The position numbers and the translations under genes were made by a program. Of a stretch of DNA of 64,000 nt, positions 44,658 through 52,833 are shown in pieces; position 1 is the first letter of the stretch; the number at the start of each line of letters is the position of its first letter. The notes under the pieces were generated by a model. It worked only from the letters and a program-made list of their open reading frames with translations, was not told the origin of the DNA and ran no database searches. Origin of the DNA: Lachnospiraceae bacterium UBA7196 (lineage in GTDB: Bacteria > Bacillota > Clostridia > Lachnospirales > Lachnospiraceae); assembly GCA_002490835.1 (NCBI GenBank), contig DKUU01000042.1, forward strand, positions 118,513 to 182,512, given 5' to 3'.

Positions 44658-45677
44658 ATGAAAAAAGCAGGCAGTATCTTACTGGCGGCGCTCTTATTAG
44701 CCGGCGCCCTTACGGGCTGCGGCGCGAAACCGGCCGGCGTGGGAAATGCGCCTTCCGCTTCCGCAAAAACGCCCGTTGTACTGAACGAGGTGGCGCATTC
44801 TATCTTCTACGCGCCCATGTATGTGGCCATCGAGGAAGGTTACTTTGCACAGGAAGGGATCGACCTGACGCTGGTCACGGGCTTTGGTGCCGACAAGACC
44901 ATGACCGCGCTTTTGACAGACGAGGCCGATATCGGCTTTATGGGCAGCGAAAGCACCATCTATACCTACAAGGAAGGTGCTTCCGACTACGCGGTGAACT
45001 TTGCCCAGCTCACGCAGCGGGCGGGCAATTTTCTGGTTTCCAGAGAACCGATCGAGAATTTCAGCTGGGATATGCTGAAGGGCAAAAATGTGCTGGGCGG
45101 CCGCGCCGGCGGTATGCCGGAGATGGTGTTTGAGTATATCTTAAAGAAAAACGGCATCAACCCCGCAGCTGATCTTTCCATCGACCAGAGCATCGACTTC
45201 GGTTCCACCGCAGCCGCTTTTTCCGGCGGACAGGGGGATTTTTCAGTGGAATTCGAGCCGCACGCGACTTCTCTGGAAGCGAAGGGTGACGGTTATGTCG
45301 TGGCCTCCCTCGGCGAAGATTCCGGCTATGTGCCCTACACCGCCTTCTCCGCCAAGAAGAGCTATCTGGAGAAAAACCCCGCTGTGATCGAGGCCTTCAC
45401 GAAAGCCCTGCAAAAGGGGATGGATTATGTGCAGACGCACACCCCCGCGGAGATTGCTAAAGTGATCGCGCCACAGTTTGCGGAGACAGATCTTGCCACC
45501 ATCGAAACCATCGTCGGCAGATACGCCGCGCAGGACACTTGGAAAGCGGATCTGATCTTTTCGGAAGACAGCTTCACTCTGTTAGAGAATATTCTGGAAG
45601 AAGCCGGAGAACTGGACGGCCGGGTTCCCTATGCGGATCTGGTGAACACCGACTTTGCCAAAAAGGCAGCACAGTAA
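44658..45677 (+). CDS. ABC substrate-binding lipoprotein, NMT1/SsuA-like, orphan
   Basis: 339 residues with a lipobox: MKKAGSILLAALLLAGALTGCG, lipidation at the cysteine, then a Ser/Ala linker. The fold reads LNEVAHSIFYAPMYVAIEEGYF, typical of NitT/TauT and thiamine-precursor-binding (NMT1/THI5) proteins, and FSAKKSYLEKNPAVIEAFTKAL near the end. Permease and ATPase genes usually accompany such genes; none is present on either side. Start ATG 44658 with GAGGAGGAAC. A TATAAT at 44603 may be the -10, with a poor -35. Ligand unknown. Confidence 0.88.
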   Translation: MKKAGSILLAALLLAGALTGCGAKPAGVGNAPSASAKTPVVLNEVAHSIFYAPMYVAIEEGYFAQEGIDLTLVTGFGADKTMTALLTDEADIGFMGSESTIYTYKEGASDYAVNFAQLTQRAGNFLVSREPIENFSWDMLKGKNVLGGRAGGMPEMVFEYILKKNGINPAADLSIDQSIDFGSTAAAFSGGQGDFSVEFEPHATSLEAKGDGYVVASLGEDSGYVPYTAFSAKKSYLEKNPAVIEAFTKALQKGMDYVQTHTPAEIAKVIAPQFAETDLATIETIVGRYAAQDTWKADLIFSEDSFTLLENILEEAGELDGRVPYADLVNTDFAKKAAQ

Positions 45678-45680
45678 AGA

Positions 45681-45714
45681 AATAAGCGTCCGGTGTCTGT
45701 GCCGGACGCTTATC
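45681..45714. terminator. Terminator after the substrate-binding protein gene
   Basis: ATAAGCGTCCGG and CCGGACGCTTAT form a perfect 12-base-pair stem with an 8-base loop, just after the stop at 45677. It probably also closes the convergent HPt gene. Confidence 0.8.
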
Positions 45715-45739
45715 ATATTATGTAAACCATATTTTCTAT

Positions 45740-46117
45740 TTAGTCCATTTCACCCAAAAGTTCTTTCAGCGCATCTTCCACAAACTGATACTGGGTCAGC
45801 ATCTCGTCCACGCCGATCTCCATTGCGGCATAGTCCTTATTCTTCACCGCCTGTTCCTGCTGCGCCGCCAGTTCCGAAAGATAGGTCGCGCCAATGGAAC
45901 GCATAGCGTTCTTTAAGCCGTGTACTTCGATGCGATAACGCTCATAATCCTTCTGGTCATAGACGCTGCGGATCAGGGGAATCTTTTCTTCGCCCTCCTC
46001 CATGGCAGCCCAAAGCACCTCCATATAAATTTCCTCGTCCCCGCCGCACAGTTTGATGCCTTCCTCCACATCAAAGCCTTTGCTCGTCAGATCCTCGAAT
46101 CTACGAATCGCTCCCAT
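45740..46117 (-). CDS. HPt (histidine phosphotransfer) domain protein
   Basis: 125 residues composed of one HPt domain: GFDVEEGIKLCGGDEEIYMEVL at the start and the phosphorylatable histidine in IEVHGLKNAMRSIGA (His66). HPt proteins carry phosphate between hybrid histidine kinases and response regulators. No kinase or regulator gene is nearby. ATG 46117 has GGGAGG nine bases upstream, inside the end of the DUF1836 gene, whose stop lies one base before the start codon, so the two are coupled. Confidence 0.88.
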   Translation of the reverse strand: MGAIRRFEDLTSKGFDVEEGIKLCGGDEEIYMEVLWAAMEEGEEKIPLIRSVYDQKDYERYRIEVHGLKNAMRSIGATYLSELAAQQEQAVKNKDYAAMEIGVDEMLTQYQFVEDALKELLGEMD

Positions 46118-46118
46118 T

Positions 46119-46757
46119 TCACTCTTCCTCCCGGTCTTTTCCTTTTTTTCGTTTTTCTCTTCCTTCGGTGTCCGCAAGACCATCCAACATCTTTTCGATT
46201 AAAAGTTTTTTCACATATACATCAAAACTCAGCATGCAGATAAAAGAAAAGCTTTTGAGAAATTCCCGCATATCCTCCGGGGCGTCCTCGAAGGTTTCTC
46301 TGGAGATCCGAAACTTTTCTTCCACATCCGCCTTCAAAGCATCCTTCTGTTCATGCTCCAACCCAAACACTTCCTCATATACGCCGGCCAGATCCAGTTC
46401 TTCGCCGTTTGCGAAAAAGCGGTCTGTGATCGGTTCTAAAAGCTTTTGAATGTCGCTGATAGACAGGATGCCTTTGTAATAGTAGATAAAGATCAAAAGA
46501 AGTACATGATCTTTCGTATATTTCTTTTTAAACGGCGGGGGCAGCAGATTGTTCTTGGCATAATTGTTGATCATCGTCTTTGTCAGGATCTTATCGCTCT
46601 CCGGATTTCTGGTGGTATTTTTCAGGTGCGCGCCCATGAACGTAGTCACCTGATCCATATAGAGCTCGATATCCGGAATGTCCTCCGCCCTGATATACTC
46701 TATCCTGTCCAGACTCTCCTTAATGCTGTTTAGCAGATCTTCTACATCGATCGTCAT
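46119..46757 (-). CDS. DUF1836 protein
   Basis: 212 residues with the DUF1836 pattern: DIPDIELYMDQVTTFM, LTKTMINNYAKNNLLPPP, KDHVLLLIFIYYYKGILSISDIQKLL. The central part resembles a winged-helix/MerR-like recognition region (TKTMINNYAKNNL), and the family is often described as putative DNA-binding. A strongly basic/acidic C-terminal tail follows. ATG 46757 is preferred; the longer frame opens with TTG 46799. A sigma-A promoter lies about 47 bases upstream, divergent from that of yerC. Confidence 0.8.
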   Translation of the reverse strand: MTIDVEDLLNSIKESLDRIEYIRAEDIPDIELYMDQVTTFMGAHLKNTTRNPESDKILTKTMINNYAKNNLLPPPFKKKYTKDHVLLLIFIYYYKGILSISDIQKLLEPITDRFFANGEELDLAGVYEEVFGLEHEQKDALKADVEEKFRISRETFEDAPEDMREFLKSFSFICMLSFDVYVKKLLIEKMLDGLADTEGREKRKKGKDREEE

Positions 46758-46803
46758 TTGCCTGATTCTACCCCTGCACCTTCCATTAATCTTTTCCAAA
46801 TTA

Positions 46804-46832
46804 TTATATAGTTTTTAGCGTCCTGTGACAAG
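46804..46832 (-). promoter_or_regulatory. Sigma-A promoter of the DUF1836-HPt operon
   Basis: TTGTCA, 17 bases, TATAAT on the minus strand. It is divergent from and almost abutting the yerC promoter (20 bases between the -35 boxes). Confidence 0.8.
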
Positions 46833-46851
46833 TATTTTTTCGCCGCCGCAG

Positions 46852-46880
46852 TTTACAAAAGGCGGCTGCTGTGGTATATT
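46852..46880 (+). promoter_or_regulatory. Sigma-A promoter of yerC
   Basis: TTTACA, 17 bases, TATATT, about 55 bases before the yerC start. Confidence 0.75.
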
Positions 46881-46934
46881 CATACACAGCAACACTAAAG
46901 TATTAACGTGCGAAAGCAAAGAAATGGAGCAATC

Positions 46935-47249
46935 ATGAACAAAAAAATAAAAACCGAAGCCGTCGATCATCTGTTTCAGGCCATCCTTTGTCTAAAGACC
47001 GCCGAAGAATGCTATGATTTCTTTGAGGATCTTTGTACCGTCAACGAGCTGCTTTCCCTGTCGCAGCGCTTTGAGGTGGCCTCCATGCTCAAACATAAAA
47101 ACACTTATCTTGAGATTGCGGAAAAGACAGGGGCTTCCACCGCCACCATCAGCCGCGTAAACCGTTCCTTAAACTACGGAAACGACGGTTACGAGCTGGT
47201 TCTTGAACGACTGAAACATACCGGACCGGATTCAGCCGTCGATGTTTAA
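46935..47249 (+). CDS. yerC: TrpR-like DNA-binding protein YerC/YecD
   Basis: 104 residues, all helical, of the Trp-repressor superfamily: LCLKTAEECYDFFEDLCTVNELLSL-type opening and the helix-turn-helix LEIAEKTGASTATISRVNRSL followed by YGNDGYELVLERL. The ligand and target are unknown, and the family is widespread in Firmicutes. ATG 46935 has GGAG five bases upstream. Its last 18 bases overlap the end of the convergent LytM gene. Confidence 0.9.
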   Translation: MNKKIKTEAVDHLFQAILCLKTAEECYDFFEDLCTVNELLSLSQRFEVASMLKHKNTYLEIAEKTGASTATISRVNRSLNYGNDGYELVLERLKHTGPDSAVDV

Positions 47250-47948
47250 AAGCTCCATAGGATCCACGTACTTCCCGTCCTTCATGATCTGATAACCAAG
47301 CCGGGTGTTGTCCTCACCAATAACATAGAGGATCGAACCGCGAACGATCTCAACGCCCTCCTTTACCATCACTTCCCCATCGTTGCGATAAATGCTGGTA
47401 TAGCCGTTACCGTGATCGATCCTGACACAGTGGAGATAGCTGCTGTCTGTGGCGACCGACTCCACCACGCCGTTCCCTGACGCCACGATGCTTCCCGGTT
47501 CCGTACCGGTGAGCTTTACCATCGGTTCCTCACCCTCCGCCTGTTCCACCGATGCGGATGAAGTCATCGGAAATCCGATAGGCATATGAGCCTTTGCTTC
47601 CTTTGCTTCCTCTTTATTCTCTTCATCCACCATGCGGTTGATGGTATCGCTTAAAACAGCGACCTTTTGCGATAATTCTTCCTGCCTGACAGTAAGCTCT
47701 TCGTTTTCCTTTTCCAAGATCTGTATCTGTGCCTCCTGACCGGCGCTTGTTTTCCGCAGGATCTTCAATTCCTTTCCTCTGAGGTGGCAGAAGACGGTCA
47801 ATGCGATCAATATCACGACAAGCACCGCTGCAAGCGTCTCCACCACCACGGGACCGATCTGCAGCTGTCTGACATTCCCCTCTTTGGAATCCGTAAAAAG
47901 CATCAAGGTATATTTATATTTTCTGCCTCGCTTCTTCTCTTCTGTCAA
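47232..47948 (-). CDS. LytM/M23-like membrane protein without zinc ligands
   Basis: 238 residues: a basic cytoplasmic start, one membrane helix (about 33-55), a coiled coil (about 62-108) and a C-terminal LytM fold (VASGNGVVESVA, IDHGNGYTSIYRNDG, GYQIMKDGKYVDPMELL). Active M23 peptidases need HxxxD and HxH; here YRND replaces YAHL, and GYQIM replaces HLHFE, so it should be catalytically dead, like several SpoIIQ- and EnvC-type adaptors. TTG 47948 is the start, with AGGAGG seven bases upstream; the longer frame begins at a GTG overlapping that site. A sporulation or division-scaffold role is possible but unproven. Confidence 0.82.
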   Translation of the reverse strand: MTEEKKRGRKYKYTLMLFTDSKEGNVRQLQIGPVVVETLAAVLVVILIALTVFCHLRGKELKILRKTSAGQEAQIQILEKENEELTVRQEELSQKVAVLSDTINRMVDEENKEEAKEAKAHMPIGFPMTSSASVEQAEGEEPMVKLTGTEPGSIVASGNGVVESVATDSSYLHCVRIDHGNGYTSIYRNDGEVMVKEGVEIVRGSILYVIGEDNTRLGYQIMKDGKYVDPMELLNIDG

Positions 47949-48068
47949 AAAACTACCTCCTGGCACTTTTTTCCTATTGAAAAGTATACCACATCCTGCC
48001 GCCTGCTGGCAATCTTTTGTTTACATAAAATATATTATGTATAGAAAATCTTTTTTTCAAAAATTAGC

Positions 48069-48097
48069 TTTACATTTTATAAGATATATGCTATCCT
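48069..48097 (+). promoter_or_regulatory. Promoter of the cold-shock protein gene
   Basis: TTTACA, 17 bases, TATCCT, giving a leader of about 43 bases before the start at 48147. Confidence 0.7.
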
Positions 48098-48146
48098 GAC
48101 AATGTTGTATCAACATAACTTTTCATTATTTTTTGGAGGTATCACA

Positions 48147-48347
48147 ATGAACAAAGGTACAGTAAAGTGGTTCAACAACCAGAAGGGCTACGGCTTCATC
48201 TCTGACGAGCAGGGTAACGACGTATTCGTTCACTACTCAGGACTCAACATGGAAGGCTTCAAGTCCCTCGACGAGGGCGCTGAGGTTGAGTACGAGGTAG
48301 TAAACGGTGAGAAGGGACCTCAGGCTGTAAACGTTACAAAGTTATAA
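48147..48347 (+). CDS. Cold-shock protein, CspA family
   Basis: 66 residues; an OB-fold RNA chaperone. RNP1 is KGYGFISDE, RNP2 VFVHYSG, and the start is MNKGTVKWFNNQ, all canonical. TTGGAGG precedes ATG 48147. The codon usage is very biased, as in highly expressed genes. It is a single-gene transcript with its own promoter; a terminator follows 130 bases later. Confidence 0.95.
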   Translation: MNKGTVKWFNNQKGYGFISDEQGNDVFVHYSGLNMEGFKSLDEGAEVEYEVVNGEKGPQAVNVTKL

Positions 48348-48480
48348 GAAGCGTTTCGCTTATTATGGCTTCGATAATCAATATCACGATGTGCCTGTTC
48401 TTAAATATCATGTTCTGAAAATAGAGTAAGGAATTTTATTTAGAATCAGCTATTGTTGTAACGGATTAGAGAAGAAGAAA

Positions 48481-48507
48481 AACCTGTCGAATGCGGCAGG
48501 TTTTTTT
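48481..48507. terminator. Terminator after the cold-shock gene
   Basis: AACCTG/CAGGTT with inner CG/CG pairing, followed by TTTTTTT on the plus strand and preceded by an A run that gives T5 on the minus strand, so it may also close hisA. The 130 bases between the csp stop and this hairpin hold no gene I can see. Confidence 0.8.
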
Positions 48508-48540
48508 CTTGCCCGTTTACAGCTTTTCAGGCGGCCAAAG

Positions 48541-49314
48541 TCAATGCAGATAACGCAGCACCTCCTCAAACGGCATCGTACCGCCGAAAAGGTCGAGCGC
48601 GCTGCCGATGGTCACGTCCACCCTGCCTTTTCCAAGTTCCTTTAACCGGTCCAGATCGGCAAAGCTGTGTACGCCGCCGGCATAGGTGACGGGGCATTTC
48701 CCCCAGTTTCCCAAAAGCGCCGCCACAGGCTCCTCGATGCCGCCCGCCTTTCCCTCCACGTCCACCGCGTGGATCAAAAATTCGCCGCAGCTTGCGGAAA
48801 GTTCGTCAAGCGTCTGCTCCGTCAGCTCCACCGTCGTATATTTCTGCCACCTGTCGGTCACAATATAATAATGCCCGTCCCGCAGCCGCACGGAGAGATC
48901 GAGGACCAGCCGCTCCTTTCCCACTGTTTTAACAAGTTTACATAACTTCTCCTTCTCAATCCTCCCGTTTTGGAATACATAGGAAGTAACGATCACGTGA
49001 CTCGCTCCCGCATCCAGAAACTGCGCCGCATTCTCCGCTGTGATGCCGCCGCCCGCCTGCAGGCCGCCGGGATAAGCTTTTAAAGCCGAAAGCGCCTGCC
49101 GCTTCGTCTCCTCATAATAGGGCGATGTCTGCGGATTCAAGAGGATGACGTGGCCGCCTCCTATACCGCGGTCCCGGTAAAGCGCCGCAAAAAAAGCCGC
49201 GTCCTGCGTCGAGACAAAATTTTCCTTTGCCTGATCCTGCGCATCTGTCAGACTTCCGCCCACGATCTGCTTAACGGCTCCGTTATGAATGTCAATACAG
49301 GGTCTGAATTTCAT
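48541..49314 (-). CDS. hisA: HisA-type isomerase of the eukaryotic HIS6 form
   Basis: 257 residues of a TIM barrel catalysing the ProFAR to PRFAR Amadori isomerisation in histidine synthesis. Sequence features follow yeast HIS6 rather than bacterial HisA: CIDIHNGAVKQIVGGSLTD at the start, FVSTQDAAFFAALYRDRGI, GGGITAENAAQFLDAGASHVIVTSYVF, LVLDLSVRLRDGHYYIVTDRWQ, FLIHAVDVEGKAGGIEE and DVTIGSALDLFGG. Such HIS6-like proteins are known in some anaerobic bacteria. No other his gene is adjacent. The start is the first ATG in the frame; I could not identify a good ribosome binding site. Confidence 0.88.
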   Translation of the reverse strand: MKFRPCIDIHNGAVKQIVGGSLTDAQDQAKENFVSTQDAAFFAALYRDRGIGGGHVILLNPQTSPYYEETKRQALSALKAYPGGLQAGGGITAENAAQFLDAGASHVIVTSYVFQNGRIEKEKLCKLVKTVGKERLVLDLSVRLRDGHYYIVTDRWQKYTTVELTEQTLDELSASCGEFLIHAVDVEGKAGGIEEPVAALLGNWGKCPVTYAGGVHSFADLDRLKELGKGRVDVTIGSALDLFGGTMPFEEVLRYLH

Positions 49315-49457
49315 ACGCTTATGTTTCCCTCTTTTTTACGCTGCGTTCGTGCAAAAAATTCCAGCGCATATTTTATTATCTACCAGACATAATAACATAA
49401 GAACAGGAAGTTTTCCAAACATTCTGTTCCAGTTTTATCAGGTAAAGGAGTGAAATT

Positions 49458-49970
49458 ATGAAAAAGATTCTTTTGGTCTCTCTCATGGTATTGAGCATGA
49501 CCGTTCTGACCGCCTGCGGTAACCGGAACGCCATGGACAACGGCGACAACGGTACGGGCATTACAAACGACACAGGCACGAACGGCGCAGGTACGACTGA
49601 CAACGGTACGACAGGTACCGGCATGAACGACAACGGTACGACAGGTACCGGCACGAACGGCAACGGCACGACAGGTACCGGCATGAACGACAACGGTACG
49701 ACAGGTACCGGCATGAACGGTAACGGCACCACGGGTACAGGCGTGACCGGAACGGACGACCTGAACAATACGGACAATGTCAACGATGTGACCGCCGGGG
49801 ATTATAACGGCACAGGCAGCAACGGTTCCATCGCGGGCAGCGTAGGAGATGCGATCGACGACGCAGGAAACGCTGCCTCCGACATCATCGACGATGCGGC
49901 TACAGGCGTTGAAAACATGGTGGACGATGTAACCGGAAACAGCAGCACAAACACCACCAAAAACCGTTAG
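49458..49970 (+). CDS. Repeat-rich Thr/Asn/Gly lipoprotein
   Basis: 170 residues with a lipoprotein signal (MKKILLVSLMVLSMTVLTACG). After the cysteine the chain is almost entirely Asn, Gly, Thr and Asp: degenerate TTGTG(M/T)N(D/G)NG decapeptides encoded by a 30-base tandem array, then an Ala/Asp-rich segment resembling amphipathic repeats (GDAIDDAGNAASDIIDDAA). It has no enzymatic motif; a surface spacer or wall-associated role is likely. AAAGGAG precedes the ATG and a terminator follows the stop, so it is a one-gene unit. Length may vary between strains. Confidence 0.82.
   Translation: MKKILLVSLMVLSMTVLTACGNRNAMDNGDNGTGITNDTGTNGAGTTDNGTTGTGMNDNGTTGTGTNGNGTTGTGMNDNGTTGTGMNGNGTTGTGVTGTDDLNNTDNVNDVTAGDYNGTGSNGSIAGSVGDAIDDAGNAASDIIDDAATGVENMVDDVTGNSSTNTTKNR
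49599..49748 (+). repeat. Five tandem 30-base units inside the lipoprotein gene
   Basis: Units start at 49599, 49629, 49659, 49689 and 49719. Units 1, 2 and 4 are nearly identical; 3 and 5 carry synonymous and conservative changes. The period is a multiple of three, so copy-number change would keep the frame. Confidence 0.85.
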
Positions 49971-49977
49971 CAAACTG

Positions 49978-50016
49978 AAAAGAGTTCCCGAGGCAGTCCC
50001 CCGAGAACTCTTTTTT
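49978..50016. terminator. Bidirectional terminator between the lipoprotein and fbp
   Basis: AAAAGAGTTC and GAACTCTTTT form a ten-base-pair stem around 17 bases; T6 follows on plus, and the A run gives T on minus for fbp. Confidence 0.75.
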
Positions 50017-52004
50017 CAGCCTTTTTCTATTAATATACCATCCCTGTATGCCTGCAAAAGCTCCTCTAACTGATGAATGCTCTCCCGCAGTTCCGCGCCT
50101 ATTTCAGTGTCCGCGATCTTCTGGCGCAGGGCGGTGGTCTCCAGAATGAAAGAATCCGAGAAAATATCCGTCTCCTGCCTGATCGCCGACTCCGTGGACT
50201 CGAAGGGCTCGTGCGCCACCAGACGCATCCCGTAAGAGTTGACCACCAGCGTGTAGCCCGCGATGCCGGTCTTGTCCTGATAAGCCTTGGAGAAACCGCC
50301 GTCGATCACCAGAAGCTTGCCGCCGCAGTGCACGGGCGACTCTCCCTTCTTTCTCTCCACCGGCACATGGCCGTTGACAATATGCGAACGCGTCTCGTCC
50401 AATCCAAATTCCTGCAAAATGCGGTTCACCACCATCTCGCTGTCAAGCAGCCTGTAGTAGGCGTTCTTCCGCTCCCTTCGAAGTTCCTCGTCCGCAAGGA
50501 AATAGCGTTCAAAGGTAGCCATCTTGTCCTTGCCGAAGACCGGAGAATTGGGTCCCGCCCAGATATACCAGATGATATCCTGCCCTTTCAGTTTTTCCTG
50601 AAGGTCGTGGGCGTAATAGCCCTTTCTCGCATAATGCTCCAAGACGTCGTAGAGCGCCTTGCCGCTGCACTCTTCCCCGTAAACGTTGACTTTATTAAAA
50701 TTCCCTTCCTCATCCATTGGCACACAGCCGTGATAAAGGAGATTAGAATTATAAACCTTGTAAAGGCCGCCCTTGGAAAAGAGAAAACGCACATGCTTCT
50801 GCAGTTTCTCACATTTGACGAAGGCCTGCCTGAGCCGCTCCATCACCTGCTCTTCCTGTTCCGTCAGCTCATAGGGCCTGTTTCGATTGATCGTCGGAAA
50901 ATCCACATCCTTCATGGGATAGGAAACCCCGTCAAGCACCAGCGCCTTCTGCTCATAGTCGATATGCTCAAGCAGCAGCCTGTCCTGCATCGCAAACTCC
51001 GGTCGCCGCATGATAAGCTGCCCTTCCAGCTTAAACTGGATGATCGCGATCGCCTTGTGCATCTTCATGTCAAGGCTTAAGTCCTTGGTATCGTAGTCCG
51101 TATTGTACTTGATTGCAAAGGCCTCGCAGTCCACATCCTTATAGACATCGAGCGCAAAGGTGGCAAGCGGGATCAGGTTGATGCCGTAGCCCTCTTCCAG
51201 CGTATCAAGATTACCGTAGCGCGCCGCCATGCGGATCACATTGGCGATGCAGGCCAAGTGGCCGCTGGCCGCCCCCATCCACACGATGTCGTGGTTACCC
51301 CACTGCACATCCACCGAATGATACTCGCAGAGCGTATCGAGAATGATGTGGGGACCCGGCCCTCTGTCAAAGATATCCCCCACGATGTGCAGGTGGTCGA
51401 TGACCAGCCGCTGTATCAGATTGCTTAACGCCACGATGAACTCCGGCGCCCTGCCGATGCGGATGATGGTATGGATGATCTCATTGTAGTAAGCTTCCTT
51501 ATCCTGAACCTCCGCCTTCTCCGTGATCAGCTCCTCGATAATGTAGGAAAAGTCCTTCGGCAGTGCCTTTCTCACCTTGGAGCGGGTGTACTTTGACGAG
51601 ACCCGCTTGGTAATCTGTACCAGCCTGTGCAGGGTGATCTTGTACCAGTCCTCGATGGAGTTTTCGTCCTCCTCGGCCATCACGATGTCCAGCTTTTCCT
51701 GCGGATAATAGATGAGGGTCGCCAGACTCTTTTTGTCCTTGATGCTTAAGGTATTGCCAAACTCCTCGTCTATTTTCCTACGCACCGAGCCGGAACCGTT
51801 TTTGAGAATATGGTTAAACTGCTCGTACTCCCCGTGGATATCCGTCATAAAATGCTCGGTACCTTTGGGAAGATTTAGGATCGCCTGCAAATTAATGATC
51901 TCCGTGGAAGCCGCCGCGATCGTCGGGTACTGCTTCGATAAGCTTTTCAGATACTTTAATTCTAAATCGTCCATGGATTCCCCCGCTGCTTTTGCTTTTG
52001 TCAT
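50016..52004 (-). CDS. fbp: Fructose-1,6-bisphosphatase, class III
   Basis: 662 residues of the Firmicutes-type gluconeogenic phosphatase. Metallophosphatase motifs are clear: FMTDIHGEYEQFNHIL, GDIFDRGPGPHIILD, WGNHDIVWMGA, and later VNGHVPVERKKGESP and LLVIDGGFSKAYQ. The N-terminal block LKYLKSLSKQYPTIAAASTE is invariant in the class. ATG 52004 has only AGG eight bases upstream; ATG 51974 (MDDLELKYLKS) with GGGGGAA is a plausible alternative. It is convergent with the lipoprotein gene and lies 52 bases below dapB. Confidence 0.95.
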   Translation of the reverse strand: MTKAKAAGESMDDLELKYLKSLSKQYPTIAAASTEIINLQAILNLPKGTEHFMTDIHGEYEQFNHILKNGSGSVRRKIDEEFGNTLSIKDKKSLATLIYYPQEKLDIVMAEEDENSIEDWYKITLHRLVQITKRVSSKYTRSKVRKALPKDFSYIIEELITEKAEVQDKEAYYNEIIHTIIRIGRAPEFIVALSNLIQRLVIDHLHIVGDIFDRGPGPHIILDTLCEYHSVDVQWGNHDIVWMGAASGHLACIANVIRMAARYGNLDTLEEGYGINLIPLATFALDVYKDVDCEAFAIKYNTDYDTKDLSLDMKMHKAIAIIQFKLEGQLIMRRPEFAMQDRLLLEHIDYEQKALVLDGVSYPMKDVDFPTINRNRPYELTEQEEQVMERLRQAFVKCEKLQKHVRFLFSKGGLYKVYNSNLLYHGCVPMDEEGNFNKVNVYGEECSGKALYDVLEHYARKGYYAHDLQEKLKGQDIIWYIWAGPNSPVFGKDKMATFERYFLADEELRRERKNAYYRLLDSEMVVNRILQEFGLDETRSHIVNGHVPVERKKGESPVHCGGKLLVIDGGFSKAYQDKTGIAGYTLVVNSYGMRLVAHEPFESTESAIRQETDIFSDSFILETTALRQKIADTEIGAELRESIHQLEELLQAYRDGILIEKG

Positions 52005-52056
52005 GTCAGCCGCCTACTGTCACGGCATTTTGCAAACTCTCCCATCGTGGTAGAGT

Positions 52057-52812
52057 TTAGCCTATTACATCCGCCATATCGTACATTCCTGCGGGTTTCC
52101 CTTTTAAGAATTTTGCCGCCTGAATCGCGCCCTTGCCAAACACCGCCTTGGAGTAAGCCCTGTGGGAGAAGGTAACCACCTCGTCCGCACCCGCAAAGAT
52201 CACGTCGTGGTCGCCGACGATGGTGCCGCCGCGGACCGCGCTGATGCCGATCTCCTTCGCGCCCCGCTTCTGTCTGACCTGACTCCTGTCATAGACATAC
52301 TCGTAGCTTTTCCCCATCTGTTCGTTGATGGAGTCCGCCAGCGCGAGCGCCGTGCCGCTGGGCGCATCCAGCTTCTGGTTGTGGTGCTTTTCCACGATCT
52401 CGATATCAAAACCCGCGGGGGCGAGCGTCTGCGCCGCCTCCTTTAACAGTTTTAAGAGCATGTTGATGCCAAGTGACATATTGGCGGATTTTAAGACTGC
52501 CACCTTTTTCGACGTCTCCTCCACCTTTGCAAGCTGCTCCCCGGAAAGTCCCGTCGTGCATAAAACGCAGGGCAGATTTTTCGCCGCACAGTAGTCGAGC
52601 AGGCCATCCACCGCCGCCGCCACGGAAAAGTCGATAACAGCATCCGCCTCCACCGTACATTCGCCGATCGCCGCAAAAACAGGATACGAGTTTTTCCCCT
52701 CGTCTCTGGCGTCTATGCCTGCCACGATCTCTATCTCGTCATCGTCTGCGATCAGGGAAGAAATCGTCTGTCCCATCTTACCGTTGCAGCCGTGCATGAT
52801 TACTTTTGTCAT
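52057..52812 (-). CDS. dapB: 4-hydroxy-tetrahydrodipicolinate reductase
   Basis: 251 residues of the second lysine/diaminopimelate branch enzyme, NAD(P)H-dependent. N-terminal Rossmann GCNGKMGQTI, the catalytic block EKHHNQKLDAPSGTALAL (His and Lys) and the terminal GMYDMADVIG are present. AGGAGA precedes the ATG. It is 21 bases after dapA and so shares its lysine riboswitch. Confidence 0.95.
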   Translation of the reverse strand: MTKVIMHGCNGKMGQTISSLIADDDEIEIVAGIDARDEGKNSYPVFAAIGECTVEADAVIDFSVAAAVDGLLDYCAAKNLPCVLCTTGLSGEQLAKVEETSKKVAVLKSANMSLGINMLLKLLKEAAQTLAPAGFDIEIVEKHHNQKLDAPSGTALALADSINEQMGKSYEYVYDRSQVRQKRGAKEIGISAVRGGTIVGDHDVIFAGADEVVTFSHRAYSKAVFGKGAIQAAKFLKGKPAGMYDMADVIG

Positions 52813-52833
52813 TCTATCGTCTCCTTAATTATA

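Noticed and set aside
49599..49748. Tandem repeats considered as CRISPR
   Set aside because: There are no spacers: the units abut directly and are coding.
49376..49973. Two repeat-containing frames on the minus strand (197 and 135 codons)
   Set aside because: They are the mirror of the lipoprotein tandem repeat; the Val/Pro and Ala/Gly/Val repeats arise from the same 30-base units.
50073..51080. 335-codon open frame on the plus strand
   Set aside because: Entirely antisense to fbp, with no ribosome binding site and no recognisable domain; high GC in codon positions makes long shadow frames.
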